From contig JAENYV010000002.1 of NCBI GenBank assembly GCA_016841605.1, forward strand, positions 62,001 to 126,000: a stretch of DNA of 64,000 nt, given 5' to 3'. Origin of the DNA: Dethiobacter alkaliphilus (GTDB lineage: Bacteria; Bacillota; Dethiobacteria; DTU022; UBA8154). A program made the position numbers and the translations under genes. Below are positions 45,752 through 55,529 of this stretch, piece by piece. How positions within the stretch are numbered: position 1 is the stretch's first letter; each line of letters opens with the position of its first letter. The notes under the pieces were generated by a model that made no database searches, had not been told where the DNA came from, and saw only the letters and a list, made by a program, of their open reading frames with translations.

Positions 45752-46768
45752 TTACAAATTAAGCCGGGTAATATCTTGAAAAGCAATAAAGATCATGAGA
45801 AGAATAAGAACAGTAAAACCGATAAAATGAATAAAACCCTCTTTTTTCGGATCTACCGGTCTGCCTCTAATCCCTTCAACGAGTAAAAAGACTAACCTTC
45901 CTCCGTCCAGGGCAGGTATGGGCAGCAGATTGATAATCCCCAGATTAATACTGATAACCGCTGTCAATGTAAAAAGATTGCTTATCCCTTCCTGCATAAC
46001 ATCACCGATAACGCTGACAATTCCAATCGGTCCGGCCACATCCGCGGGTATAATGCGCATGATCATTTGGTAAAAGCCCACAAAGATCATCTTAATCCAA
46101 AAAAAGAAATAGTTAAAACCGAGCATAATCGAAGAGAAAAAATCATATTTTTCGTAAACAGGAGCAATACCGATTAAGCCCCGCCCATCGGCTTCTTCAG
46201 GAACAACGGACAGAAAAAAATCTTGCTCATCTCTTTGCACCTGAATAGTAATTTCTTTTTCCGGACTGGAGCTGATTTTAGAAACCACACTGTTCCAGTC
46301 GTTCATCTTAACCCCGTCAATAGCCACGATAAGATCGTTTTCCTGCATCCCCGCCTCAAAGGCACGGCTTTGCGGAACAACCTTACCCACCCTCGGGGAA
46401 TCCGTCACGGGAACTCCGAGTAATAAAAAAAATACCAGAGCGAAAAGGACAATCGCCAGTAAGAAATTCATCGCGGAGCCTGCCACGAGGACGCCAAAAC
46501 GTTTGGCCAGCGGTTTCTCCTGAAAATTTCCCTCTTGCGGCAGGTCGTCCGGGTCTTCTCCCAGCATGCGGCAGAAACCTCCCAGGGGAAAGAGACGAAG
46601 CGTATAGCGGGTCTCCCCTTTTTCCCAGGAAAATAATTCTTTTCCAAAGCCGAGGGCAAATTCCAGAACACGAATTTTGGCCCATTTGGCGACCCAAAAG
46701 TGACCAAGTTCATGAACAAAAATAAGCAACCCGAAGATAATAATGGAAGCGATAATTGTTCCCAGCAT
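45752..46768 (-). CDS. rseP: RIP zinc metalloprotease RseP/RasP
   Basis: Intramembrane site-2 protease, cutting anti-sigma factors and leftover signal peptides. 338 aa. The zinc motif HELGH is at about residues 19-23, a PDZ domain lies at about 120-200, and the second signature NLLPIPALDGGRL is near residue 275. Four membrane spans. Starts after AAAGGAG directly behind dxr. Confidence 0.94.
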   Translation of the reverse strand: MLGTIIASIIIFGLLIFVHELGHFWVAKWAKIRVLEFALGFGKELFSWEKGETRYTLRLFPLGGFCRMLGEDPDDLPQEGNFQEKPLAKRFGVLVAGSAMNFLLAIVLFALVFFLLLGVPVTDSPRVGKVVPQSRAFEAGMQENDLIVAIDGVKMNDWNSVVSKISSSPEKEITIQVQRDEQDFFLSVVPEEADGRGLIGIAPVYEKYDFFSSIMLGFNYFFFWIKMIFVGFYQMIMRIIPADVAGPIGIVSVIGDVMQEGISNLFTLTAVISINLGIINLLPIPALDGGRLVFLLVEGIRGRPVDPKKEGFIHFIGFTVLILLMIFIAFQDITRLNL

Positions 46769-47941
46769 TTACAATTCTCCTTTTTTTATCTTAGGGAATA
46801 TCCTTATTGTTTCTTCCCTGGCCCAGCGATCAGCATCAAGTATGTCAAAAAATCCCGGAACAGGTATAACGGTATGCCTGTTCATAACTTCTTCTAAAAG
46901 CAAAGGAATCTGCAAAAAAGATATTTCTCCCTGCAAAAAGCTCTCCACAGCCAGTTCATTTGCCGCATTGAGAACAGCCGGCAAAGTTCCCCCTTTTCTC
47001 CCTGCATAATAAGCCAATTCCAGACAGGAAAAATTTTCCTTGTCCGGAGGAAGAAATGTAAGAGCAGACTTACCCTCCCACTGAAGGTGCGTAAAGTTGT
47101 TTCCCCATCTCTCCGGGTAACTGAGCGCATATTGAATGGGAAACAACATACTGGGAAGACTCATTTGCGCCAGAAGCGAACCGTCAATAAAGTGCACCAT
47201 GGAATGGACGATACTTTCGGGATGAACTACAACTTCGATTTGCTCAAAGTTCAAGTCAAAAAGCCAGCGAGCTTCTATTACTTCGAACCCTTTATTCATT
47301 AATGTAGCCGAGTCAACGGTTACCTTTGCACCCATCGTCCAGTTGGGATGTTTAAGGGCTTGGGCCGCATTCACATGCTGCAGTTCATCTCTGCTCAAAC
47401 CGAGGAATGGGCCGCCTGAAGCGGTTAAAATCACTTTTTTTACTTCTCTTGCCCTGCCGCTGTGAAGACATTGAAAAAGAGCGGAATGTTCACTATCAAT
47501 AGGTAAAATAGCCATCCCTTTCTCCGCGGCTTTTTTCATAACCAGTTCACCACCGGCAACAAGCGTTTCCTTATTGGCGAGAGCAACTGTTTTCCCTTCC
47601 TCCAGGGCCGAAAGCGTTGGCTTCAGGCCGCTAAACCCTACCAGTGCGACAACAATAAGCCCGGCTTCAGGCCACATGGAAAGTTCATTTATTCCATTTT
47701 CTCCTGATAAGACTTTGACAGGCAGATCATAAAGCCTCCTTGTTATTTCCCGGGCTTTTTCCGGATTCTTCACAGCTATGACATCCGGTTTAAATATTCT
47801 GACCTGCTTTTCCAGAAGATCAATGTTATTGTTGGCGGAAAGTCCGACCACTCGAAATCTGTCCGGAAACTGTTCTATAACCTGAAGTGTTTGTGTCCCG
47901 ATAGAACCTGTCGAACCCAAAATAATTATGCCGCGTTTCAT
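46769..47941 (-). CDS. dxr: 1-Deoxy-D-xylulose-5-phosphate reductoisomerase
   Basis: Second MEP-pathway enzyme, NADPH-dependent, the target of fosmidomycin. 390 aa. N-terminal NADPH loop GSTGSIGTQTL, then NKETLVAGG and the metal/substrate element PIDSEHSALFQC. TVDSATLMNKGFEVIEA completes the active site. ATG after AAGGAGGACAT; the rseP ATG follows its stop immediately. Confidence 0.96.
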   Translation of the reverse strand: MKRGIIILGSTGSIGTQTLQVIEQFPDRFRVVGLSANNNIDLLEKQVRIFKPDVIAVKNPEKAREITRRLYDLPVKVLSGENGINELSMWPEAGLIVVALVGFSGLKPTLSALEEGKTVALANKETLVAGGELVMKKAAEKGMAILPIDSEHSALFQCLHSGRAREVKKVILTASGGPFLGLSRDELQHVNAAQALKHPNWTMGAKVTVDSATLMNKGFEVIEARWLFDLNFEQIEVVVHPESIVHSMVHFIDGSLLAQMSLPSMLFPIQYALSYPERWGNNFTHLQWEGKSALTFLPPDKENFSCLELAYYAGRKGGTLPAVLNAANELAVESFLQGEISFLQIPLLLEEVMNRHTVIPVPGFFDILDADRWAREETIRIFPKIKKGEL

Positions 47942-47978
47942 ATGTCCTCCTTGGTTCCATTATATCATACAATAAAAA

Positions 47979-48779
47979 TTAAATTAAATAATGGAGATAA
48001 ATATAAAAAAACGGAGCTGTAAAAAGAAGGCTGTCAAAACGGTCCAGTATCCCTCCATGTCCTGGAAGAAGGTTACCGGAGTTTTTTGCCCCAACACTCC
48101 TTTTCAGGGCTGACTGGCTCAAATCACCCAATATCCCTAATAAACCGCTAAAAAGGCCGAGCAAAGCTCCTCCCTGCCAACTGAGATAAGGAAGTGGGGA
48201 AAAAAACATAAGCGCCGAACCCAGCAGGGTACTTCCTGCTAATCCTGCCATAGCCCCTTCCACAGTTTTTCTGGGGCTGATTCCTGGTGCCAGAGGTCTT
48301 TTACCTATTTTGCGGCCGACTAAATAAGCAAATACATCTGCAGCCCAAATAACAAAAAATAAGAAAATTGTTAAGAAGAAACCATCGGGTAAAAGACGAA
48401 TTGCCAGTAAAAAACCGGCCAAGCCTCCAGTATATATTATACCCCATAAGGTTACGGCAGATTCCCAATATTTAACTTTGCCTTGAGAAAAAACGGGTAA
48501 AAGGCTTAAAGAGGCAAAAAAAAGCATCCAGAGCGTTTTAATTAACAACAAATTGGACTGATAAACAGCAAGCAAAGCTAGAGGGATAAAGAGATAACCC
48601 GCCAATTCAAAAGGCTTCCAACCCCCTTTTTTAACCAGGGCAAAATATTCTCTGACACCAAGGAGGGAAAGAGCCAGGATGAAGAGGCCATACCAATACT
48701 GTCCCAGGTAGGCGAAGAGAAGAAGTACCGGTATCCCAGCCAGCGCTGTTAGAGCTCTGGTTTTTAACACGCTGCTCAC
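47979..48779 (-). CDS. cdsA: Phosphatidate cytidylyltransferase
   Basis: Integral membrane enzyme making CDP-diacylglycerol, precursor of all anionic phospholipids. 266 aa with about eight spans. The family signature near the C-terminus, SALKRSVGAKNSGNLLPGHG followed by GILDRFDS, is complete. GTG start at 48779 with a weak site (GGACGG). It lies between uppS and dxr in the common Firmicute order. Confidence 0.95.
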   Translation of the reverse strand: MSSVLKTRALTALAGIPVLLLFAYLGQYWYGLFILALSLLGVREYFALVKKGGWKPFELAGYLFIPLALLAVYQSNLLLIKTLWMLFFASLSLLPVFSQGKVKYWESAVTLWGIIYTGGLAGFLLAIRLLPDGFFLTIFLFFVIWAADVFAYLVGRKIGKRPLAPGISPRKTVEGAMAGLAGSTLLGSALMFFSPLPYLSWQGGALLGLFSGLLGILGDLSQSALKRSVGAKNSGNLLPGHGGILDRFDSLLFTAPFFYIYLHYLI

Positions 48780-48831
48780 CGTCCGTCCGGTAAAAATTTA
48801 AGCGTTTAACTATCGACTTTCCCTGTAAATA

Positions 48832-49611
48832 CTAAATACTGCTACGTACTTTCTTTTTAATACTTCCGAACCGTCTTTCTCTTCCCTGATAATCCACGAT
48901 GGCACGGTAAAAATGTTCTCTTTTAAAGTCGGGCCATAACGTTTTTGTAAACCATAACTCCGTATAAGCAAGCTGCCAGAGCATAAAGTTACTAATCCTT
49001 ACTTCCCCGCTGGGACGAATTAATAGATCCGGATCCGGAAGATTTGATGTATAAAGATGCCGGGAAAGCAATTCTTCCGTTATATCGTCTTCCTGATACC
49101 GGCCCTCTTGAACCAGGGATAGAATCTTTTTAAAAGCTCTGACAATTTCCGACCGGGCACCATAGTTCACGGCAAAATTTAAAACCATCCCCGTATTACC
49201 CGCGGTTTCTATCAATGCTTTTTCCATTGCATCCCTTGTTCTTTGCGGAAGTTGGCTGAGATCACCCGCAGCCCGGATTTTGATATTTTTTTCCATTAAT
49301 CGGGCCAACTCTTTTTTCAGGTATTCCTCCGGCAAACGCATTAAAAATTCGACTTCCAGAGATGGTCTTTTCCAATTCTCCGTAGAAAAAGCATAAAGGG
49401 ATAAGGCGCGGATTCCCAGTTCGTGGGCACAGGTTACCATTTCTATCAGCGTATCCATCCCCTTCTTATGCCCGGCAATTCTGGGCAGTCCCCGTTTCCT
49501 GGCCCACCTTCCGTTTCCATCCATAATAATTGCTATATGAAAGGGAAGTTTGTCTCTTTTTATTTGTTTAAGGAGTTCGAATTCTTTTGTTAGTTTTTCC
49601 TTATTTTGCAT
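48832..49611 (-). CDS. uppS: Undecaprenyl diphosphate synthase
   Basis: Cis-prenyltransferase making the C55 lipid carrier. About 259 aa from the ATG at 49611 (GAAGGTGATC upstream); the frame extends 18 codons further, into a C-run hairpin, without homology. Motifs: AIIMDGNGRWARKRG with the catalytic Asp, FSTENWKRP, and the C-terminal DLLIRPSGEVRISNFMLWQ. Substrate farnesyl or geranylgeranyl diphosphate comes from the MEP pathway. Confidence 0.95.
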   Translation of the reverse strand: MQNKEKLTKEFELLKQIKRDKLPFHIAIIMDGNGRWARKRGLPRIAGHKKGMDTLIEMVTCAHELGIRALSLYAFSTENWKRPSLEVEFLMRLPEEYLKKELARLMEKNIKIRAAGDLSQLPQRTRDAMEKALIETAGNTGMVLNFAVNYGARSEIVRAFKKILSLVQEGRYQEDDITEELLSRHLYTSNLPDPDLLIRPSGEVRISNFMLWQLAYTELWFTKTLWPDFKREHFYRAIVDYQGRERRFGSIKKKVRSSI

Positions 49612-49677
49612 GTGATCACCTTCAAGTATAAATAGACCCCCATTTGGGGGATAGCACTCGGGCATAAGTTAAATATC

Positions 49678-49747
49678 GAAAGTCAAAAGTTGGAAGTCTT
49701 TTTCTAACCCTGGACTTTAGACTTTCGACCTTCGACTTTCGACTGAA
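49678..49747. repeat. Inverted pair of degenerate 7-bp repeat arrays
   Basis: Left array (49678-49698): GAAAGTC, AAAAGTT, GGAAGTC. Right array (49713-49747), inverted: GACTTTA, GACTTTC, GACCTTC, GACTTTC, GACTGAA. The two can pair into an imperfect hairpin across a 14-nt spacer. The right array encodes the last nine codons and the stop of the small PASTA-like gene, so the repeat has extended or replaced its 3' end. The same heptad family occurs at 29902 and 51329. Confidence 0.65.
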
Positions 49748-49959
49748 CAATCGGCAGCAATAATAAGCTCAATGATATTGTCCCCAATTTCGGTCTGTTT
49801 CAAAACACGATAAAAAGAAGGAGAAAGGTGACGGCCGCTATCTCCTCTTCCCGAAGGAGGAGCAGTCTTTTGTAGAGAATAATTCACTTTCATTTTTTTT
49901 AAAATATTCATCGCTTCATCAAGTCGATAAGCGGTTAAATCAGGAAAAATCTCACTCAT
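49717..49959 (-). CDS. Small PASTA-like hypothetical protein
   Basis: 80 aa between frr and uppS. The start (FPDLTAYRLDEAMNILKKMK) follows the PASTA-domain consensus of a Pro-Asp-Leu-x-G/A turn and a helix with E-A-xxx-L, then a central beta segment (YRVLKQTEIGDNIIELIIAA). It lacks a signal peptide, so an extracellular role is unlikely. The last nine residues (SVESRRSKV) come from the 7-bp repeat array and are probably not part of the ancestral protein. The family is not one I can name. Confidence 0.6.
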   Translation of the reverse strand: MSEIFPDLTAYRLDEAMNILKKMKVNYSLQKTAPPSGRGDSGRHLSPSFYRVLKQTEIGDNIIELIIAADCSVESRRSKV

Positions 49960-49991
49960 ATTTTAACCCCGTATCATTTATAACACTAAAC

Positions 49992-51349
<1,358 letters not shown>

Positions 51350-51393
51350 TTACTATTTCCCTTTTATATAACATCAATTCATTTCTCTTACTG

Positions 51394-52140
51394 CTAAAGC
51401 ATGACCATTCCACCATCAATGCCGATGGTTTGTCCTGTTATGAAGCCGGATTCATCAGAAGCAAGAAAAACAATGGTGGGACCGATTTCCTCCGGTCCGG
51501 CAAATCTTCCTAGAGGCATTCGCTCAAGATATTTATCTTTAAAGCGCGGATCATGGGCAATAAGTTTGGTCATATCCGTATCAGCCATGGGAGCGATCGT
51601 ATTGACCCTGATTCCAAAACGTGCCAGTTCCTTGGCTGCCGATTTTGTCAGGGCATGAACACCACCCTTGGCCGCAGCATAATTAACCTGACCTATCGTA
51701 CCCAGGAGAGCCTCTGAGGATGTCACATTGATAATTGACCCACTTTCTTGCGACATCATTATTTTAGAGACCGCTTGCAAGCAAAAAAAAGTGCCTGAAA
51801 GATTGACCCTAATGACTTCATCCCATTCTTCGGGTGTCAATTTCCAGAGCATCGCTGTTTTGCATACCCCTGCGTTATTAAAAAGAATATCAATCCTGGG
51901 AAAAAACGCAGCAGCTTCTTCAACCATCGCCTCAACCTGTTCCTTTTCCCCTACGTCTACTCGTTTGACAAGCACTTTTCGCCCCAAATCCTTGACTTCC
52001 TGCACTACCACATCCTCTTCCTGCAGGTTTTTGCTTACCAGCACAAGATCAGCACCCTCTCCGGCCAGTGCCAGGGCAACTGCCTTGCCAATACCTCGAC
52101 GGGCTCCGGTAACAATGGCAACTTTTCCTTTTAATCGCAC
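51394..52140 (-). CDS. Short-chain dehydrogenase/reductase (FabG-like)
   Basis: NAD(P)-dependent classical SDR, 248 aa. Cofactor loop TGARRGIG at about residues 9-16, NNAG, catalytic Ser in NVTSSEALLG and YxxxK in NYAAAKGG. The C-terminal MDxx-type tail ends SGFITGQTIGIDGG. A 3-oxoacyl reductase role is one option, but the family is broad and no acyl-carrier genes are adjacent. The second GTG (52140) is preferred because GGGGG lies 8 nt upstream. It follows fakA (96-bp gap) and precedes pyrH. Confidence 0.8.
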   Translation of the reverse strand: MRLKGKVAIVTGARRGIGKAVALALAGEGADLVLVSKNLQEEDVVVQEVKDLGRKVLVKRVDVGEKEQVEAMVEEAAAFFPRIDILFNNAGVCKTAMLWKLTPEEWDEVIRVNLSGTFFCLQAVSKIMMSQESGSIINVTSSEALLGTIGQVNYAAAKGGVHALTKSAAKELARFGIRVNTIAPMADTDMTKLIAHDPRFKDKYLERMPLGRFAGPEEIGPTIVFLASDESGFITGQTIGIDGGMVML

Positions 52141-52236
52141 TTTTCGCACCCCCTACCGCAAAGACCGAATAATAGTAATAATTGTATTCACCGTTAAAGC
52201 ACAAAATCCTGCTGTCGAAAAAATATTAAACTTAAT

Positions 52237-53976
52237 TTATTCCAGTGAAAAAAGATAATAATAAAGCGGTTGGCCTCCGTAATGCAGTTCAACTTCCAAA
52301 GAAGGATACTCTGTCTCTATTTTCCCTACAAGTTGATCGGCCTGAGAAGAAGTTATTTCCCGGCCGTAAAAAAGCGAAAGTATTTCCTCTTCGCCGGTGA
52401 ACATTGCTTTAATGAGATCTGCCGTTGTCCCGTTGACGGTTTTACCTTGAGCAAGCAATTCACCGTCGGAAAGTCCGATAATATTGTCTTTCTTAACCTG
52501 GATATTGTTAATTCGTGCATCTCTGACAGCAAAAGTTACCTCTCCCGTTTTTACCTGCCGGGCTCTTTGATACATTTCGACATGATTTTGGGAAAGGGAG
52601 ACAGCCGGGTCAAAAGCCAGTAACGCGGCAAGCCCCTGCGGCAAACTTCTGGTATCTACCACCACAACTTCTTTTTCTACCAACTTGACGGCCTGTTCGG
52701 CAGCAAGTCGGATATTATTATTATTGGGAAGAACAATAATCATTTCGGAAGGAAGACTTTGGATAGCTTCGACAATATCCTCCACAGAGGGGTTCATACT
52801 CTGCCCCCCGGCAATTATTTTATGCGCACCCATACCGGTAAAAATATCAGTTAGTCCATCACCGGAAGAAATAGCTACAATACCGATTTGATCAGCCAAA
52901 AGGGGAACAGCTACTCCCGAAGTCCTTTCCGTATTCTCCGCACCTTTCAGGTTCTTTTCCCCGGAACGGCTCCCCCAACGGGTTTTTATAAACTGATCAT
53001 TCATATTGTCAATTTTTATATCGTGAATACTTCCCCTTTGCAAACATATCTGCAGGATCCGGCCCGGATCGGCAGTATGAATGTGGACTTTCACAATCTC
53101 CTTTTCTCCGGCAACCAGGAGAGACTCACCCAACTTTCCCAGTTCACTCCGAATTTTCTTGACAGAAAGCCCCTTGCCTTTAATCAACAATTCTGTACAA
53201 TAAGGATAACGCTCGTCAAACTCTTCCGTCAGGTTAGCCGCGGCTTCATCCCTGAAAATACCTCCGTCTCCCGGAGTTCTTCTTTCCGGCTCTTTTAAAG
53301 ACGAACCCTGCGTAAGCTCAATTGTTTCTAATTCATGTGAAGCGTTCTTGAGCAGACTTTGCAGACATCCTTCCAGAAAGACAATCAAACCCAGGCCGCC
53401 TGCATCAACCACTCCCGCTTCTTTTAGGGCGGGCAACAGCTCCGGAGTCCGGTCCAGTGCCCTTTTCCCGCTCTCCAAAGCAATTTGAAAAAGCCCGATA
53501 AAATTTAAAGAACTCTGAATAGCTTCCCTGCTTCCCCTGGCAATTTCCCTGGCAACAGTAAGGATTGTTCCTTCAATTGGTCTGGAAACTGCATTATAAG
53601 CGTAGACAATTCCATATTGAAAAGCCCTTCCAACTTCATAAAGATTAGCTTCATCCTTCCCGGCAAGCCCCCGGGCTATCCCCCGGAAAAGCTGGGAAAA
53701 AATGACCCCCGAATTCCCCCTCGCCCCCATTAAGGAACTCCGGGCCGCAATACCGGCAACTTCCCCGATTGACCTTGAGCTTACAGACAAAAGTTCACCT
53801 GCGGCAGCTTTTAACGTTAGACTCATATTGGTCCCCGTATCACCATCCGGAACAGGAAAAACATTCAGATCATTGATGGATTCTTTATGCTGCTCAAAAT
53901 AGTCGCACGCTTCCAAAATCATATGCCGTAAATCTTCACCCTGAAGGGTAAAAATGTTTTCTCGTTTTTCGCTCAT
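52237..53976 (-). CDS. fakA: Fatty acid kinase ATP-binding subunit FakA (DAK2/YloV)
   Basis: Catalytic subunit of fatty acid kinase, phosphorylating fatty acids held by a DegV-type FakB for phospholipid synthesis. 579 aa: an N-terminal DhaL domain with VPDGDTGTNMSLTLKAA (about residues 43-59), a middle domain with the cysteine/histidine pocket, and a C-terminal DegV-like domain (VDTRSLPQGLAALLAFDPA). Length and order match YloV/FakA. ATG start after a GGAGC. A DegV/FakB gene lies 41 bp upstream, so the two subunits are encoded together. Confidence 0.93.
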   Translation of the reverse strand: MSEKRENIFTLQGEDLRHMILEACDYFEQHKESINDLNVFPVPDGDTGTNMSLTLKAAAGELLSVSSRSIGEVAGIAARSSLMGARGNSGVIFSQLFRGIARGLAGKDEANLYEVGRAFQYGIVYAYNAVSRPIEGTILTVAREIARGSREAIQSSLNFIGLFQIALESGKRALDRTPELLPALKEAGVVDAGGLGLIVFLEGCLQSLLKNASHELETIELTQGSSLKEPERRTPGDGGIFRDEAAANLTEEFDERYPYCTELLIKGKGLSVKKIRSELGKLGESLLVAGEKEIVKVHIHTADPGRILQICLQRGSIHDIKIDNMNDQFIKTRWGSRSGEKNLKGAENTERTSGVAVPLLADQIGIVAISSGDGLTDIFTGMGAHKIIAGGQSMNPSVEDIVEAIQSLPSEMIIVLPNNNNIRLAAEQAVKLVEKEVVVVDTRSLPQGLAALLAFDPAVSLSQNHVEMYQRARQVKTGEVTFAVRDARINNIQVKKDNIIGLSDGELLAQGKTVNGTTADLIKAMFTGEEEILSLFYGREITSSQADQLVGKIETEYPSLEVELHYGGQPLYYYLFSLE

Positions 53977-54017
53977 TTTACTGCTCCATGAAATTATTTA
54001 ATTATTTAAGAAAACGG

Positions 54018-54854
54018 CTATTCCTGCAGAAAGGCAAGCCCAACAACACCGGGACCTGCATGTGTCCCGATGACCGGGCTGAGGTCAAAGATTACCGATC
54101 TTATTCCCGGCAAACGTTCTTCAATAAGATTTTTTAAAGTAACGACGGTTTCTTCCGCTTCCGCCTGCAGGATAGCCACTTCTTGTATCCCTTCCGTTTT
54201 TTCCGGAAGTTCATCGACAATTCTTTTTAAAGCTTTTTTCATAGTTCTTACTTTATCAAAAACATCAACTTTCCCATTTTTAACCATCAAAACCGGTTTT
54301 ATTTGTAATATGGTACCAAGGAGTGCCTGAGCACCCCCGATTCTGCCCCCTTTTTTTAAATATTCCAAAGTTGCTGGTACAAAATAAATTTTAATTTTCT
54401 TTTTAAGCTTTTCCAACATCGTCGTGATCTCATCTCTGCTTTTCCCTTCTTTTATTGCCTTTGCCGCAGCGGTAACCAGCATGGCCAATCCGGCGGAAGT
54501 AGAACAGGAATCCACCACAGAAATTGAATCGGAAGCAAGCATTTTTTTTGCAGATGCAGCACTTTCAACAGTTCCGCTCATTCCTGAAGAGATATGAATA
54601 GAGATAACCTCATCTCCATTTTTTATTATACTCTCGTAAGCCTTGACAAAATCACCCGGCGACGGCTGAGAAGTAAAAGGCAGTTTGGACGATTGCCTTA
54701 TTTTAGCAAAAAAAACTTTATTCTCTATACTCCCATCGATGATAATCTCATCAGAAAAGTTTACATAAAGTGGAACAACTTTGATCTTATACTCGTCCAG
54801 CTTCTCTTGCGGCAAAAAAGCGGTTGAGTCGGTAACAATACGGATCTCGGCCAT
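54018..54854 (-). CDS. DegV-family fatty-acid-binding protein (FakB)
   Basis: 278 aa EDD-fold protein that presents bound fatty acid to FakA. VTDSTAFLP at the start, ISIHISSGMSGTVESAASA in the first domain, SVVDSCSTSAGLAMLV, then the C-terminal GTHAGPGVVGLAFL. The ATG at 54854 after AGGAGG is preferred; 18 upstream codons are not conserved. The pairing with fakA supports a FakB role. Acyl-chain preference cannot be read from sequence. Confidence 0.9.
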   Translation of the reverse strand: MAEIRIVTDSTAFLPQEKLDEYKIKVVPLYVNFSDEIIIDGSIENKVFFAKIRQSSKLPFTSQPSPGDFVKAYESIIKNGDEVISIHISSGMSGTVESAASAKKMLASDSISVVDSCSTSAGLAMLVTAAAKAIKEGKSRDEITTMLEKLKKKIKIYFVPATLEYLKKGGRIGGAQALLGTILQIKPVLMVKNGKVDVFDKVRTMKKALKRIVDELPEKTEGIQEVAILQAEAEETVVTLKNLIEERLPGIRSVIFDLSPVIGTHAGPGVVGLAFLQE

Positions 54855-55020
54855 AAGAATCCTCCTAAGACAGTAAAATATAATGCTAAAATTCTTCTTT
54901 ATTTTCATAAACCCTTTATTAATAATAATTAATTTATACTCTTTTTTTATTATTCCCCTGACCTACTGTGTTCATTTAACCCTATTATACTCATTAAATT
55001 TATATACGGTATTATATATA

Positions 55021-55059
55021 GACAATGCCGGCTCCGGATTTCCCGGAGCCGGCATTGTC
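55021..55059 (-). terminator. Hairpin after the MoaD/ThiS gene
   Basis: A perfect 17-bp GC-rich stem (arm GACAATGCCGGCTCCGG, 5-nt loop) 21 bp after the MoaD-like stop. The minus-strand tail is TATATATAATA, AT-rich but not a pure T-run; still the probable end of the transcript. Confidence 0.7.
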
Positions 55060-55080
55060 AGGCATCCCTATTTTTTTATT

Positions 55081-55359
55081 TTACCCCCCCGCCATGTACA
55101 CCATAAAAAGAAGCTGATCGGAATTTTTCACCTTGGTTTTTTTGTCTTCCGGCCAGGAGAGGCGCCTGCCATTAAGGCTAATATGATAAATATAATCGAT
55201 TGTTCCGTCAGGATAGAATATTTCATCTTTTAGTTTCGGATAAAGCCTGAGCAGTTCTTCCATTACCTTTTCAAAAGTATTAAAAGAAGTATCCAGAACT
55301 ACCGATGACGTACCGGTGACTTCTTTCAAAGCAGACATAAATTTTACTGTAATCCCCAA
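55081..55359 (-). CDS. MoaD/ThiS-like sulfur-carrier protein
   Basis: Ubiquitin-fold small protein, 92 aa, ending in the diagnostic Gly-Gly (VYMAGG) on which MoaD and ThiS carry a thiocarboxylate. The beta-grasp opening ITVKFMSALKEVTG and the later SLNGRRLSW fit MoaD. The frame starts at an ATG at 55374, but the GGGGGAG inside it lies 6 nt before a TTG at 55359, the likely start. It follows had after 170 bp and an inverted repeat. It may supply sulfur to a molybdo- or tungstopterin; AOR-family aromatic-pathway enzymes need such a cofactor. No activating E1 or moaE is adjacent. Confidence 0.75.
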   Translation of the reverse strand: MGITVKFMSALKEVTGTSSVVLDTSFNTFEKVMEELLRLYPKLKDEIFYPDGTIDYIYHISLNGRRLSWPEDKKTKVKNSDQLLFMVYMAGG

Positions 55360-55462
55360 ACTTTTCTCCCCCATTTTTATGCGGCTGCTCTTCTTATATA
55401 TATTGGCATTGGTGTTAAATTATCTGCATGTAAATGTGTTTCCAAATCGGGCATACGTTTAA

Positions 55463-55490
55463 TAAGAGGGCCGCTCTAGCGGCCCTCTTA
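55463..55490. terminator. Inverted repeat after had, likely terminator
   Basis: A 13-bp perfect stem (TAAGAGGGCCGCT with its complement, 2-nt loop), 40 bp after the had stop. The plus-strand side has TTTTT and the minus-strand side TTATTAAA, so it may act both ways. Confidence 0.65.
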
Positions 55491-55529
55491 TTTTTCCCAA
55501 CAAAAAGTATTCTTAATACAGAGGGTTAA

